The notes under the pieces are model-generated. The model did no database searches. It saw only the letters and a program-made list of their open reading frames with translations, and had not been told where the DNA came from. Below are positions 29,951 through 39,551 of a stretch of DNA of 64,000 bases, in pieces. Both the position numbers and the translations under genes were made by a program. This DNA is from Methylomarinum sp. Ch1-1 (GTDB taxonomy: Bacteria; Pseudomonadota; Gammaproteobacteria; Methylococcales; Methylomonadaceae): contig NZ_CP157743.1 in assembly GCF_030717995.2 (NCBI RefSeq), forward strand, positions 3,932,501-3,996,500. The letters run 5' to 3'. Position 1 is the first letter of the stretch. Each line of letters starts with the position of its first letter.

Positions 29951-30019
29951 CAGCTATTCTCGGTTTGAGCATTTTTGCTGTGTTTAGGGCATGGGGCGTA
30001 TCTGTCGAGGAGCGCCGCC
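29951..30019. repeat. Relic half of the 166-bp element
   Basis: CAGCTATTCTCGGTTTGAG followed by GCATTTTTGC and TTTAGGGCATGGGGCG...GTCGAGGAGCGCC is a decayed copy of one half of the element found intact at 31627, 39776 and 55396, in reverse orientation. An AACCCTGAAAGATACTGAAT motif follows (30022-30041) that recurs on the other strand at 45117-45141. Confidence 0.65.
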
Positions 30020-30190
30020 GAAACCCTGAAAGATACTGAATAGTTAACCCGAACTCAGGTTATTTCTAAAGCGGCATCAAGGACATTGCCGCCTCACCAG
30101 CAAAACAAGGCATAACGAATTAAAACAGCCCTATTGCCTCTCAAAGCTAATTCATGATGACTTTAGGCCCATAAGCCTTTATGCTCTTAT

Positions 30191-30207
30191 TGCACCATTG
30201 CGGTGCA
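30191..30207. promoter_or_regulatory. NtrC binding site upstream of the porin
   Basis: TGCACCATTGCGGTGCA matches the NtrC palindrome at 13 of 14 defined positions. A half-site (TGCACCA) follows at 30211. It is centred about 95 bp upstream of the sigma-54 promoter at 30291, a classic enhancer distance. Confidence 0.75.
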
Positions 30208-30290
30208 ATTTGCACCAAAGTTGCACAAAAACAACATAAGTTGCGCCATACTTACAATTCATTCCTACACCTTTTCAACGACTTAGAAAA

Positions 30291-30307
30291 GTGGCCCGTT
30301 AATTGCT
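30291..30307 (+). promoter_or_regulatory. Sigma-54 promoter of the porin gene
   Basis: GTGGCCCGTTAATTGCT has GG and GC 10 bp apart and a strong TTGCT -12 element. It ends 34 bp before the porin ATG. Confidence 0.8.
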
Positions 30308-30341
30308 GAGGTAACCCTGAACTTTATCCAGGAGATCTTTA

Positions 30342-31526
30342 ATGAGAAAAAATCTTATCGCTACACCTTTGATCGGCGGCGTACTGCTAACCGGCAGCGT
30401 CAACTTACATGCCGAAGGCCTTGTCGAATCATTGACAGGAAACAATGTTAATGACACTCAAGCTTTAAAAGATTTGGGTATTGAAATTGGCGGCTGGGCT
30501 GATGCCGGCATTACCTACGCTTCTCACAGCAATAAGAGCGGCAACAACGGCGCAATTCCGTTTGGCACCGACCGGGTCAACGAATTCCAATTGAATCAGG
30601 CTTATCTGTATGTGGAAAAAGCCGTGGACACCAGCGGTTCAGAGTGGGATATCGGCGGCCGCGTCGATTTCATGTTCGGAACCGACGCGCCTTCCACCCA
30701 GGCAGGCGGCTGGGATGACCAGATTCTCGGCTCCGACGAAAACAAGGATTTCAATCAATATGATGTGGCATTCCCGCAGGCCTACGCCGAAATCTTCGCC
30801 CCCATCGGCAACGGCTTAACCGTCAAAGCCGGCCACTTCTACACCATCATCGGCTATGAAGTCGTCACTTCGCCGGATAACTTCTTTTACTCTCACGCCT
30901 TCACCATGAACTATGGCGAGCCGTTCACCCATACCGGCGCTTTGGCGACTTACCAAATCAATGACAACTGGTCGATTAGCGGCGGCGCCGTGGACGGCTG
31001 GGATAATTTCCGCCGAGAAGGCGGAGACTGGAGTTTCTTGGGCGGCGCCAACTGGACCAGCGATGACGAAAAAACCTGGCTGGCGCTTTCTCTCATCAGC
31101 GGTGAAGACGGCGATGACTCGGTCGGTCAGAACACCACGATGTACAGCGTCGTTTTCGGCCACGATTTTGCCGATAACCTGCACTATGTGTTCCAACACG
31201 ATTTTGGCGTCGTAGAAGATGGCAACGCACCTGGTGACGACGCAGACTGGTACGGCATCAACCAATATCTGACCTATGACATTAACGAAAAACTATCGGC
31301 CGGTCTGCGCGCCGAATGGTTCAGCGATAGAGGCGGCCGCATCAATTCTTTCGGCACTAATTATTATGCAGCGACTGCTGGTTTAAACTACTCGCCTTTA
31401 TCGTGGCTGAAACTCCGTCCGGAAGTTCGTTATGACTGGGCCGATACCAATGGTGCGGGCGCTGTTTTTGGCGGCAACAAAAATGAACAAGTCCAAGTTG
31501 CGATGGATATGATTATCACGTTCTAA
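30342..31526 (+). CDS. Outer-membrane beta-barrel porin (BBP2/OmpL-like), nitrogen-regulated
   Basis: A 394-residue protein with a signal peptide (cleavage near LHAEG, about residue 25) and a sequence of alternating hydrophobic strands ending in a C-terminal Phe (VAMDMIITF), the BAM signal for outer-membrane insertion. Repeated features such as GGWADAGITYASHS and FYTIIGYEVVTSPDNFFYS fit the BBP2-type porin family. The solute is unknown. Its sigma-54 promoter and NtrC site, and the divergent glnK-amt operon, suggest uptake of a nitrogen source. A GGAG ribosome site precedes the ATG. Confidence 0.85.
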   Translation: MRKNLIATPLIGGVLLTGSVNLHAEGLVESLTGNNVNDTQALKDLGIEIGGWADAGITYASHSNKSGNNGAIPFGTDRVNEFQLNQAYLYVEKAVDTSGSEWDIGGRVDFMFGTDAPSTQAGGWDDQILGSDENKDFNQYDVAFPQAYAEIFAPIGNGLTVKAGHFYTIIGYEVVTSPDNFFYSHAFTMNYGEPFTHTGALATYQINDNWSISGGAVDGWDNFRREGGDWSFLGGANWTSDDEKTWLALSLISGEDGDDSVGQNTTMYSVVFGHDFADNLHYVFQHDFGVVEDGNAPGDDADWYGINQYLTYDINEKLSAGLRAEWFSDRGGRINSFGTNYYAATAGLNYSPLSWLKLRPEVRYDWADTNGAGAVFGGNKNEQVQVAMDMIITF

Positions 31527-31574
31527 TCCATCGTTTTTTTGCAACCTTGAAAGACGCAAGATTTAAAGCTTAAC

Positions 31575-31625
31575 ACAAAGCTTTCGGCCCTCCCCCCTCA
31601 AATAGGCCGGAAGCTTTGTTTTTTA
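31575..31625 (+). terminator. Porin terminator
   Basis: A 15-bp stem (ACAAAGCTTTCGGCC / GGCCGGAAGCTTTGT) followed by TTTTTT. The T run is part of the 9-bp target duplicated by the element inserted at 31627. Confidence 0.92.
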
Positions 31626-31626
31626 T

Positions 31627-31792
31627 CAGCAATTCCCACTTTGGCGTTCAAAAAGGGCATGGGGTGTGTTTGGCGAGGATGTCGGCAGCAAGGATGCTGC
31701 CGTCAAGCCCCCATGGATGGGTTTACGGCGCTCCTCGACAGACACACCCCATGCCCTAAACCCCGCAAAAATACTCAAATTGGGAATTGCTG
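31627..31792. mobile_element. 166-bp inverted-repeat element (MITE-like), copy 1
   Basis: Ends are CAGCAATTCCCACTTTG and CAAATTGGGAATTGCTG, near-perfect terminal inverted repeats. Inside, GGGCATGGGGTGTGT pairs with ACACACCCCATGCCC, so the whole element folds into one long hairpin. It is flanked by an exact 9-bp duplication, GTTTTTTAT at 31618-31626 and 31793-31801, which is direct evidence of transposition. It sits between the porin terminator and glnA. No coding capacity, so it would be mobilised in trans. Confidence 0.93.
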
Positions 31793-31886
31793 GTTTTTTA
31801 TAGCACTTTACCCCAATTGGTGATATCGTTATATCCGCTTAAATTTCGATGAACCATAGAAACAAATGTTTAGGAGACCTTGACTA

Positions 31887-33296
31887 ATGTCAGTAGATAA
31901 CGTTCTTAAAATGATCCAGGAAAGCGATGTCAAATTCGTTGACTTTCGCTTTTGCGATACCCGAGGCAAAGAACAGCACGTCACTTACCCTGCCCACACG
32001 ATCGATGAAGACACTTTTGAAGAAGGCAAAATGTTTGATGGTTCATCGGTTGCCGGCTGGAAAGGGATTAATGAATCGGATATGATCTTGATGCCCGACC
32101 CCAGCACCGCTGTGATCGATCCCTTTTTTGATGACAACACCCTGATTCTGCGTTGCGACATCATCGAACCCAAAGACATGCAAGGCTACGAACGCGATCC
32201 ACGCTCCATCGCCAAACGCGCGGAAGCCTACATGCAATCGACCGGCATCGCCGACACCGCGCTATTTGGTCCGGAAAACGAATTTTTCGTTTTCGATGAT
32301 GTGCGCTGGAACACTGAAATGGGCAAATGCTCCTATCAGGTCGATTCCGAGGAAGCCGGCTGGAACTCGGAAAAAGTCTACGAAGACGGCAACATCGGTC
32401 ACCGCCCTAGTGTCAAAGGCGGTTACTTTCCGGTTCCACCGGTTGATTCCTTACAGGATATGCGTTCCGCGATGTGCCTGGTGTTGGAAGAAATGGGCCA
32501 AACCACCGAAGTACACCATCACGAAGTCGCGACCGCCGGTCAATGTGAAATCGGCTCCAAGTTCAATACCTTGGTGAAAAAATCCGATGAAGTGTTGGAA
32601 TTGAAATATGTCATCGCGAACATCGCCCATGCTTACGGCAAGACAGCGACCTTCATGCCCAAACCCTTAGTCGGCGACAACGGCAGCGGCATGCACGTTC
32701 ACCAATCTTTATCCAAAGACGGCGTCAACCTGTTCTCAGGCGATCTCTACGGCGGCCTGTCGGAAACCGCATTGTATTACATCGGCGGCATCATCAAGCA
32801 CGCCAAGGCGATCAACGCATTCGCCAACGCATCGACCAATAGTTACAAACGCCTGGTGCCAGGATTTGAGGCTCCGGTTATGCTGGCTTACTCTGCGCGC
32901 AACCGTTCAGCTTCCATCCGCGTGCCTTTCGTCAACAACCCGAAAGCGCGCCGTATCGAGGTTCGTTTCCCTGATTCCACGGCCAACCCTTATCTGGCGT
33001 TTTCGGCCATGTTGATGGCCGGACTGGACGGCATTCAGAACAAAATCCATCCAGGCGATGCGATGGATAAAGACCTGTATGACTTGCCGCCTGAAGAAGA
33101 AAAAAGCATTCCTCAGGTTTGCCACTCCTTCGATCAAGCCCTGCAAGCGTTGAATGAAGACCGCGAGTTCCTGACTCAAGGCGGCGTATTCACCGATGAT
33201 GCGATTGACGGCTATATCGACCTGAAGATGGAAGAGGTGCAACGCCTGCGCATGAGCACGCATCCCGTAGAATTCGACATGTACTACAGCTTGTAA
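31887..33296 (+). CDS. glnA: Glutamine synthetase, type I
   Basis: A 469-residue dodecameric enzyme that makes glutamine from glutamate, ammonium and ATP. Signatures seen: [25 protein letters not shown], the ATP motif [17 protein letters not shown], and the adenylylation loop DLYDLPPEE with its tyrosine near residue 398, so GlnE control is expected. Ribosome site AGGAGA lies 8 bp before ATG. The 166-bp element ends 94 bp upstream, close to where the promoter must be. It heads glnA-ntrB-ntrC, with a terminator between glnA and ntrB. Confidence 0.98.
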   Translation: MSVDNVLKMIQESDVKFVDFRFCDTRGKEQHVTYPAHTIDEDTFEEGKMFDGSSVAGWKGINESDMILMPDPSTAVIDPFFDDNTLILRCDIIEPKDMQGYERDPRSIAKRAEAYMQSTGIADTALFGPENEFFVFDDVRWNTEMGKCSYQVDSEEAGWNSEKVYEDGNIGHRPSVKGGYFPVPPVDSLQDMRSAMCLVLEEMGQTTEVHHHEVATAGQCEIGSKFNTLVKKSDEVLELKYVIANIAHAYGKTATFMPKPLVGDNGSGMHVHQSLSKDGVNLFSGDLYGGLSETALYYIGGIIKHAKAINAFANASTNSYKRLVPGFEAPVMLAYSARNRSASIRVPFVNNPKARRIEVRFPDSTANPYLAFSAMLMAGLDGIQNKIHPGDAMDKDLYDLPPEEEKSIPQVCHSFDQALQALNEDREFLTQGGVFTDDAIDGYIDLKMEEVQRLRMSTHPVEFDMYYSL

Positions 33297-33330
33297 AGCT
33301 CATTGACCCGGCAAAACGCCACAAGGCCAC

Positions 33331-33358
33331 AAACGCCCCATTTTGGGGCGTTTTTTTT
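33331..33358 (+). terminator. glnA terminator
   Basis: AACGCCCCA / TGGGGCGTT stem with a 2-3-base T loop and eight Ts. It separates glnA from ntrB. Confidence 0.93.
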
Positions 33359-33488
33359 GCGCGCGCCATAATTGTGCAATCTTTCTCCTTATTAAGCTGT
33401 CTAACTTGCCAATCCTGCGGATAAATACCTAGCTCCGCGCCAGCCTCGACCAACCAGTATTGGTATATTACTTGCTTGTGAAGTAAAC

Positions 33489-34568
33489 ATGATATATTCC
33501 CTTGCCAATAGCGATCACAAAAAAATCCTGGATCACCTGAATGAAGCGATTCTGTTATTCGACAACGAGTTGAATCTGACCTATATCAATTCGGCCGGTG
33601 AAATTTTGTTTGCCGATAGCGCCAAACATCTGACCGGACATTCGGCTAAGGCTTTATTCAGACCCTGCAACTCCAGCCTGTATAACAATTTGCGACATTG
33701 CCTAAACTCACAGGAGTCGCTAGTCGACAGAGAATTACCGCTAAACCGCATCAATCAGACGCTGACGGTCAATTTCAGCGCCACTCCGATCATCGAAAAA
33801 GGACAAATTACCGGCGTGGTCGTTGAGCTACAACAAGTCGACCGCCATTTACGCATCACCAAGGAGGAGCAGCTACTGGCGCAGCAGAACACGACCCGCA
33901 TGCTGATCAGGGGACTGGCCCATGAAATCAAAAATCCCTTGGGCGGCTTGCGCGGCGCCGCGCAATTGCTGGATCAGGAGTTGGAGGACGCGGATCTAAA
34001 AGAATATACCCAAATCATCATCGCCGAATCGGACCGTTTGCAGGGTTTGATGGATAAGATGCTGGGCCCTAAAAATCCAGCCCATAAATGCTGGTTGAAT
34101 ATACACGAAGCGCTGGAACGAGTCAGGCAACTGGTCTGTGCCGAAAGTCAGGACGACATCATCCTGACTGCCGATTACGACCCCAGCATTCCGGAAATTT
34201 TTGCCGACAAAAACCAGCTGATCCAGGCCATACTGAACATCGTCCGAAACGCAGTGCAGGCTCTTAAAGGTCATGGCGAGATCATTCTGAAGACCCGGGT
34301 TCAACGACATATGACGATCGGTCGCAAACTTTACAAGCTCACGGCCAAAATCGACATCATCGATAACGGTCCGGGCATCAAAGCGGAATTGATGGGAAAA
34401 ATTTTTTACCCGATGATCACCAGCCGCGCCGAAGGCACCGGACTGGGCCTGTCAATCGCCCAGTCGCTGATCAACCAACATAACGGCCTGATCGAATGCG
34501 AAAGTGTGCCGGGCCGCACCGTGTTCTCAATTTATCTTCCCCTGGAGAATAATCATGCAAATGCCTAA
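33489..34568 (+). CDS. ntrB: Nitrogen sensor histidine kinase NtrB
   Basis: A 359-residue cytosolic kinase without membrane helices. A PAS domain spans about 10-115. The H-box LAHEIKNPLGGLRGAAQLL (about 142-160) contains the phosphorylated histidine, the N-box is NIVRNAVQAL, and the G-boxes are DNGPGIKAE and GTGLGLSIAQSL. NtrB phosphorylates NtrC when nitrogen is low and is reversed by PII. The 3' end overlaps ntrC by 14 bp. Confidence 0.96.
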   Translation: MIYSLANSDHKKILDHLNEAILLFDNELNLTYINSAGEILFADSAKHLTGHSAKALFRPCNSSLYNNLRHCLNSQESLVDRELPLNRINQTLTVNFSATPIIEKGQITGVVVELQQVDRHLRITKEEQLLAQQNTTRMLIRGLAHEIKNPLGGLRGAAQLLDQELEDADLKEYTQIIIAESDRLQGLMDKMLGPKNPAHKCWLNIHEALERVRQLVCAESQDDIILTADYDPSIPEIFADKNQLIQAILNIVRNAVQALKGHGEIILKTRVQRHMTIGRKLYKLTAKIDIIDNGPGIKAELMGKIFYPMITSRAEGTGLGLSIAQSLINQHNGLIECESVPGRTVFSIYLPLENNHANA

Positions 34569-35970
34569 CCGGGTCTGGATCGTCGATGACGATAAATCGA
34601 TACGTTGGGTACTGGAAAAAGCCCTGCAAAAAGCCTCCATCGAAACCCAAAGCTTTGCCAATGCATCCAATCTTCTGAATGAACTCAAAGAAAGCCTGCC
34701 TGATGTGCTGATCACCGACATCCGCATGCCCGGCATGGATGGGCTTGAACTGCTGAAAAACATTCAAAACCGCTATCCCGAACTGCCGGTCATCGTCATG
34801 ACCGCTCATTCCGACCTGGAAAGCGCCGTTTCCGCCTTCCATGGCGGAGCCTTTGAATACCTACCTAAACCGTTCGATATCAATGAAGTCGTCGAGATCG
34901 TCCAACGCGCCTGCGCCCATAGCCGGCAAAGCAAGGGCGCCGAGGCGGATGCCGATATCATCGAGGAAACACCGGAGATTATCGGTGAATCTCCGGCGAT
35001 GCAGGAAGTGTTTCGCGCCATCGGCCGCCTGGCCCGCTCCCACATCACCGTCTTGATTAACGGCGAATCGGGCACCGGCAAGGAATTGGTCGCGAAAGCA
35101 TTGCATCGCCATAGCCCGCGCGCCAAGCAACCGTTCATCGCCTTAAACATGGCGGCGATCCCGAAAGACCTGATGGAATCGGAGCTGTTCGGTCACGAGA
35201 AAGGCGCATTCACCGGCGCCCAAGCTCGACGCGCAGGACGTTTTGAACAGGCCAACAACGGCACCTTGTTTCTCGATGAGATCGGCGATATGCCGGCCGA
35301 ATTGCAAACTCGTTTGTTAAGGGTATTGGCCGACAACGAATTTTATCCGGTCGGCGCCCATTCCTCGGTCAAGGTGGATGTGCGTATCATTGCCGCCACC
35401 CATCAAAACCTGGAAAGCCTGGTCGCCCAGGGGCGTTTTCGGGAAGATTTATTTCATCGTCTGAATGTGATTCGCATTCATATCCCGCCGTTGAGAAAAC
35501 GCAGCGAAGACATAGGCCTGTTGATGCGCCATTTCCTGCAACAAAGCGCCAGAGAGCTGAATACCGAAATCAAAATCTTGCGGCCGGAAACCGAAGCCTT
35601 CCTAAGCTCACTGGAATGGCCGGGCAACGTACGCCAGCTGGAGAATACCTGTCGTTGGTTGACCGTAATGGCTTCCGGGCGCGAAATCCACATGGAAGAC
35701 TTGCCGCCGGAATTATCGACCCCCCGCCAAACAAGGTCATCGAGCGGCAAGGCCGAGAACTGGGAATCCGCTTATGAAAACTGGGTCAATCAGCAATTAT
35801 CGAGCGGACAGCAAGATATCGCCAAACTATCGATCCCGGTGGTCGAATCGATCCTGATCAGTTCGGCGCTAAAGTTCACTCATGGCAAGCGTCATGAGGC
35901 CGCGACATTATTGGGGTATGGCCGCAACACCCTAACCCGTAAAATCAAAGAGCTTAATATCCAGGAATAG
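34555..35970 (+). CDS. ntrC: Nitrogen response regulator NtrC
   Basis: A 471-residue sigma-54 activator. The start at ATG 34555 (behind CTGGAG) gives [18 protein letters not shown], the usual NtrC opening; a longer upstream frame is rejected. Receiver domain 1-120 has [14 protein letters not shown] with the phospho-accepting Asp. The AAA+ domain has Walker [16 protein letters not shown], the sigma-54 contact loop GAFTGA, and FLDEIGDMP. The C-terminal Fis-type helix-turn-helix is [20 protein letters not shown]. It should act at the sites at 29740 and 30191. Confidence 0.97.
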   Translation: MQMPNRVWIVDDDKSIRWVLEKALQKASIETQSFANASNLLNELKESLPDVLITDIRMPGMDGLELLKNIQNRYPELPVIVMTAHSDLESAVSAFHGGAFEYLPKPFDINEVVEIVQRACAHSRQSKGAEADADIIEETPEIIGESPAMQEVFRAIGRLARSHITVLINGESGTGKELVAKALHRHSPRAKQPFIALNMAAIPKDLMESELFGHEKGAFTGAQARRAGRFEQANNGTLFLDEIGDMPAELQTRLLRVLADNEFYPVGAHSSVKVDVRIIAATHQNLESLVAQGRFREDLFHRLNVIRIHIPPLRKRSEDIGLLMRHFLQQSARELNTEIKILRPETEAFLSSLEWPGNVRQLENTCRWLTVMASGREIHMEDLPPELSTPRQTRSSSGKAENWESAYENWVNQQLSSGQQDIAKLSIPVVESILISSALKFTHGKRHEAATLLGYGRNTLTRKIKELNIQE

Positions 35971-35975
35971 GCGCC

Positions 35976-35995
35976 TTGCCTCGATGACGAGGCAA
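35976..35995 (+). terminator. Possible ntrC terminator
   Basis: TTGCCTCG / CGAGGCAA, an 8-bp stem 6 bp after the ntrC stop, followed by AATTG with only a weak T run. Confidence 0.35.
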
Positions 35996-36109
35996 AATTG
36001 CAGCCATTCCCAATTTGAAGATCAAAAGTTTAATCAGGGAATGCTTGCGCGCCCCCTGACCTTTCCGTAGGAGCGCCGCCCTCGGCGCGAAAAGCACTCA
36101 TCGTGCAGG

Positions 36110-37215
36110 GCTCCCTCAAAAACCGACGGTTGCGATACCAACGTAGGGTGGATCAAGCGCAGCGGATCCACCAATGTAGGGCGGCTTCGCGAAGCAAGCC
36201 GCCAAAAACCGCCACCGGGGAAAAATTAGCCGTTGTGCGTATCCAGGCGGATTGCCTGGCGGCGAATCCCCCTTACGATGGGCCAGCCGACGGTTGGGAT
36301 ACCAACGTAGGGTGGATCAAGCGCAGCGGATCCACCAATGTAGGGCGGCTTCGCGAAGCAAGCCGCCAAAAACCGCCACCGGGGAAAAATTGGCCGTTGT
36401 GCGTATCCAGGTGGATTGCCTGGCGGCGAATCCACCCTACGATGGGCCAGCCGACGGTTGCGATACCAACGGGTGGATCAAGCGTGGCGGATCCACCAAT
36501 GTAGGGCGGCTTCGCGAAGCAAGCCGCCAAAACCCGCCACCGGGGAAAAATTAGCCGTTGTGCGTATCCAGGCGGATTGCCTGGCGGCGAATCCGCCCTA
36601 CGATGGGCCAGCCGACGGTTGCGATACCAACGTAGGGTGGATCAAGCGCAGCGGATCCGCCAATGTAGGGCGGCTTCGCGAAGCAAGCCGCCAAAACCCG
36701 CCACCGGGGAAAAATTAGCCGTTGTGCGTATCCAGGCGGATTGCCTGGCGGCGAATCCGCCCTACGATGGGCCAGCCGACGGTTGCGATACCAACGTAGG
36801 GTGGATCAAGCGCAGCGGATCCACCAATGTAGGGCGGCTTCGCGAAGCAAGCCGCCAAAAAATGCCACCGGAGGCAAAATTAGCCGTTGTGCGTATCCAG
36901 GCGGATTGCCTGGCGGCGAATCCACCCTACGATGGGCCAGCCGACGGTTGCGATACCAACGTAGGGTGGATCAAGCGCAGCGGATCCACCAATGTAGGGC
37001 GGCTTCGCGAAGCAAGCCGCCAAAACCCGCCACCGGGGAAAAATTAGCCGTTGTGCGTATCCAGGCGGATTGCCTGGCGGCGAATCCCCCTTACGATGGG
37101 CCAACCGACGGTTGCGATACCAACGTAGGGTGGATCAAGCGCAGCGGATCCACCAATGTAGGGCGGCTTCGCGAAGCAAGCCGCCAAAAACCGCCACCTG
37201 GGCAAAATTGGCCGT
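36110..37215. repeat. Seven-copy array of the 164-bp three-hairpin unit
   Basis: A direct tandem array. The landmark GATGGGCC occurs at 36277, 36441, 36602, 36766, 36931 and 37095, giving steps of 164, 161, 164, 165 and 164 bp. Each unit holds three GTAG- or CCAG-headed hairpins: GTAGGGTGGATC...GATCCACC, GTAGGGCGGCTTCGCGAAGC...GCCGCC and CCAGGYGGATTGCCTGGCGG...TCCRCC. Stem variants between units are mostly compensatory. There are no variable spacers. Long frames running through it (up to 168 codons) only reflect the stop-free composition of the repeat. Confidence 0.95.
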
Positions 37216-37868
37216 GCACACGGGGCGGGTTATTTAACACACCCTAAACGTTTAACTTACTTTAGGAGTCACTATTCAGCTTGATACTGAAAAAATATTT
37301 CTTTTACTATCAATTGCTTGCGGAAGAAGTGTATGCGACTGGGATGTCGCATCCTGTCAATCGAACCTCCGATTCCTTTTCCGACAGTTGGAAAAGTTAT
37401 TTCATACTCGTTCCTTAGGCGTATTTGTTGTTAATTTTCTGTTTTGCCACTCATTCATTTAATGAGGTAGCCCTGACTCATCGTGGTATCTATATTGCAT
37501 GATGTCTTAAATTTGTGTGGGTTGGACTGAATAAAATGAAGCCCAACAAATCGAGGCGTGCCGCAGTAACGAGAGCGCGGTCAACGTTTCTTGCGATGAG
37601 GCAATCGATGAAAGGTTGCAAACTCCGTCCGGCTTTGAAATAGCGAGAATGCCGCACCCCAATATGTTTAACGCAACGGAAATGCTCAAACTGATGAGAA
37701 TTGCTGAGGAATGGCAGCCATATTTGACTAATAAAGATTTAACCGATAACCTAAATTCTATTTGGCTCGGACGGGCATAAGACGCCGCTAGCATCGCGCT
37801 GCGTTTTTAAGTCTAGGCTCTACGTTTCTTCCCACAACCGATAGCTATAACCATAAAGAGGTTAAGAA
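37216..37868. repeat. Non-coding repeat debris upstream of two unknown genes
   Basis: No gene. Recognisable pieces: a broken GGGGCGGGTTATTTAAC hairpin and ACGTTTAACTTAC near 37221-37262; GTTATTTCATACTCGTTCC at about 37394, which recurs on the other strand near 45510; and the GCCCAAC / GGACGGAGTTTGC motifs at 37508-37660 shared with 3228-3480. An AAGAGG ribosome site precedes 37869. Confidence 0.55.
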
Positions 37869-38441
37869 ATGAACAAACTGATTCTCCGCTTGCTACACAA
37901 CTTTCAGACCTTGACCGGCTTACTGTTGATGACAACTGCAATCAGCGCCTACGCTCATCGCGGACCGGCCGATGAAATCGATACTTGCCGGATACGGGTA
38001 GGCTCCGAGAAAATTCACTTCACCGCTTACACGCCGACATTCACCCAAGGCACCGGCTATTGCCAGGCAATCCCAAATATCGGCCCCACTAACTTGGTTT
38101 TTGATTACGAGGGTCACAAACTGCGCAACGACACCGTCGAATTCGAAATCACCAAGGAACCCGAAGGCACGCGAATCTTTCACCAGGAGCCGAAAAAAAT
38201 TAAATCCGGCACCGTCAATGCCACGATCGATTTCGGCAAATATGGCGCCGGCGATTATCTAGCTCATGTAACGATCATGCATCAAGGGGAAAAGCAGGAT
38301 ACCCATTTGCCTTTTTCGGTCGGCGTCGAGGAAGAATCTTTTTCCGGCATACTGAAAATTGCAATACCAGCGGTGTTCATCGCTATCATGTTGTTTTTTA
38401 TGTTTCGCCAATCCAAGACTTCAACTAGCGAAACGGAATGA
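37869..38441 (+). CDS. Exported protein with C-terminal membrane anchor, unknown
   Basis: A 190-residue protein with a signal peptide ending near AYA-HRGP (about residue 31), a periplasmic domain of about 125 residues rich in beta strands with two cysteines (DTCRIRVG and GTGYCQAIP), and a C-terminal membrane helix (about 165-182) with a short basic cytosolic tail. The strand pattern suggests an immunoglobulin-like fold. No family is recognised. It is translationally coupled to the next gene (stop and start share ATGA). Confidence 0.7.
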   Translation: MNKLILRLLHNFQTLTGLLLMTTAISAYAHRGPADEIDTCRIRVGSEKIHFTAYTPTFTQGTGYCQAIPNIGPTNLVFDYEGHKLRNDTVEFEITKEPEGTRIFHQEPKKIKSGTVNATIDFGKYGAGDYLAHVTIMHQGEKQDTHLPFSVGVEEESFSGILKIAIPAVFIAIMLFFMFRQSKTSTSETE

Positions 38442-38980
38442 TCGACTTGGCCAAACTAATAAAATCAGGTAAGTGGCTGTTAGTATTGGCTTATTGCCTT
38501 TATTCCGCCGCCGGCGCCGAGACCAGGATCGCCATCCTCGACTTTGAACTGAAGGACCTGACCATGAAATCGGCTACGCCGGTCGAGCTTGAGCGTACCG
38601 CCCGCCTCAAACCGTTGCTCGAAAAGGAGTTGGCGGGCGCAGGCTACACCATCGTCGATATCGACCGATCGGCCCAACAACGCGCCAACAGTGGGGTCGG
38701 TTATCTATTCGACCATCACGATGCGGCCACTGAGCTCGCCGAGCGTTATGCGGCCGATTATGTCCTGGTCGGCCGATTACATAAGCCCAGTTTTCTATTC
38801 GTCTATCTGATGGGAAACTTGGTTAAAGTCAGCAACGGCAAACTGGTCGGGCGTTTCATCGTGGAAAGCAAAGGCGGCGCGAAAAAACTGACCGGCAAGG
38901 CGATCGAAACGCTGGCCAGTGAAGTAGACGCTATCCTGGATCAACGTTACCGCCCGCCTTCCTCATCGAGCCAGCGCTGA
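38438..38980 (+). CDS. Secreted DUF2380/DUF3280-like protein
   Basis: A 180-residue protein with a signal peptide (cleavage near AGAET, about residue 27). The mature part begins RIAILDFELKDLTM and later has YAADYVLVGRLHKPS and ILDQRY, the pattern of DUF2380/DUF3280 periplasmic proteins, distantly like the TolB/CsgG N-terminal fold. It overlaps the preceding anchored protein by 4 bp, so the two probably act together in the periplasm. Function unknown. Confidence 0.65.
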   Translation: MIDLAKLIKSGKWLLVLAYCLYSAAGAETRIAILDFELKDLTMKSATPVELERTARLKPLLEKELAGAGYTIVDIDRSAQQRANSGVGYLFDHHDAATELAERYAADYVLVGRLHKPSFLFVYLMGNLVKVSNGKLVGRFIVESKGGAKKLTGKAIETLASEVDAILDQRYRPPSSSSQR

Positions 38981-39052
38981 TATCAGACCCCTCTCTACAT
39001 TTCAATGATAACGCTGCGCTTTATGCCTTTCAGCACAACCCTACAAAGCCGA

Positions 39053-39451
39053 TCATAACGCCGCCTGCCCGCCATGAGCATAGGTTCGATCATGAACCTG
39101 CTGACAGGCGACGCAGCGCTGGGCGACGGGATAGGCGGTCAGACGCTCAATGGCGATGGGCTCCTGACAATCGCGGCATTCACCGTAGCTGCCTTCGGCG
39201 ATGCGCATCAAGGCGGTGTCGATGTCTCTGATTTCTTGGACGTGACGGTCGATGGAGGCCAGTTCGATATCGACCAATAAGTCGGCCAGCGCGGCATCGC
39301 CGGTGTCGTGCACGCGGCCGGCCAGTTCGCCATATTGTTGCTCATCATAGCGCAGTAATTCCTCGCTGATTTCCCGTCGCAAGGCCATGAAACGATCGTT
39401 TAGTTTGGTCTTTAAGACCTTGATTTGGTGGTCGGTCAATTGAACAGTCAT
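39053..39451 (-). CDS. DksA/TraR-family zinc-finger protein
   Basis: A 132-residue protein from ATG 39451, 7 bp behind GGAGG; a GTG five codons upstream is less likely. The N-terminal two-thirds are a long coiled coil (about 15-85). The C-terminal four-cysteine zinc finger has CRDC, 17 residues, then CVAC. This is the DksA/TraR fold, which reaches the RNA polymerase secondary channel, but the coiled-coil tip lacks an obvious DxxDxA motif, so it is more likely a general C4 DksA-like protein than DksA itself. Confidence 0.85.
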   Translation of the reverse strand: MTVQLTDHQIKVLKTKLNDRFMALRREISEELLRYDEQQYGELAGRVHDTGDAALADLLVDIELASIDRHVQEIRDIDTALMRIAEGSYGECRDCQEPIAIERLTAYPVAQRCVACQQVHDRTYAHGGQAAL

Positions 39452-39551
39452 CGCGTTTTCCTCCACTTCAAATAGCGCTCATCAAAATGATGCGCTTTTG
39501 TCTATCAGTTTACTCCGAAGCCGGCGATTTTACTATCAGGCTAGTTTGTTA

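Noticed and set aside
36110-37215. Possible CRISPR array because of regular spacing
   Set aside because: Whole 164-bp units repeat, with no short repeats separated by unique spacers and no cas genes; the units are composed of hairpins.
36577-37247. Long open frames through the hairpin arrays (also near 9545-10225 and 16518-17120)
   Set aside because: The same peptide phrases appear in several frames of every array copy; they follow the repeat composition and lack ribosome sites.
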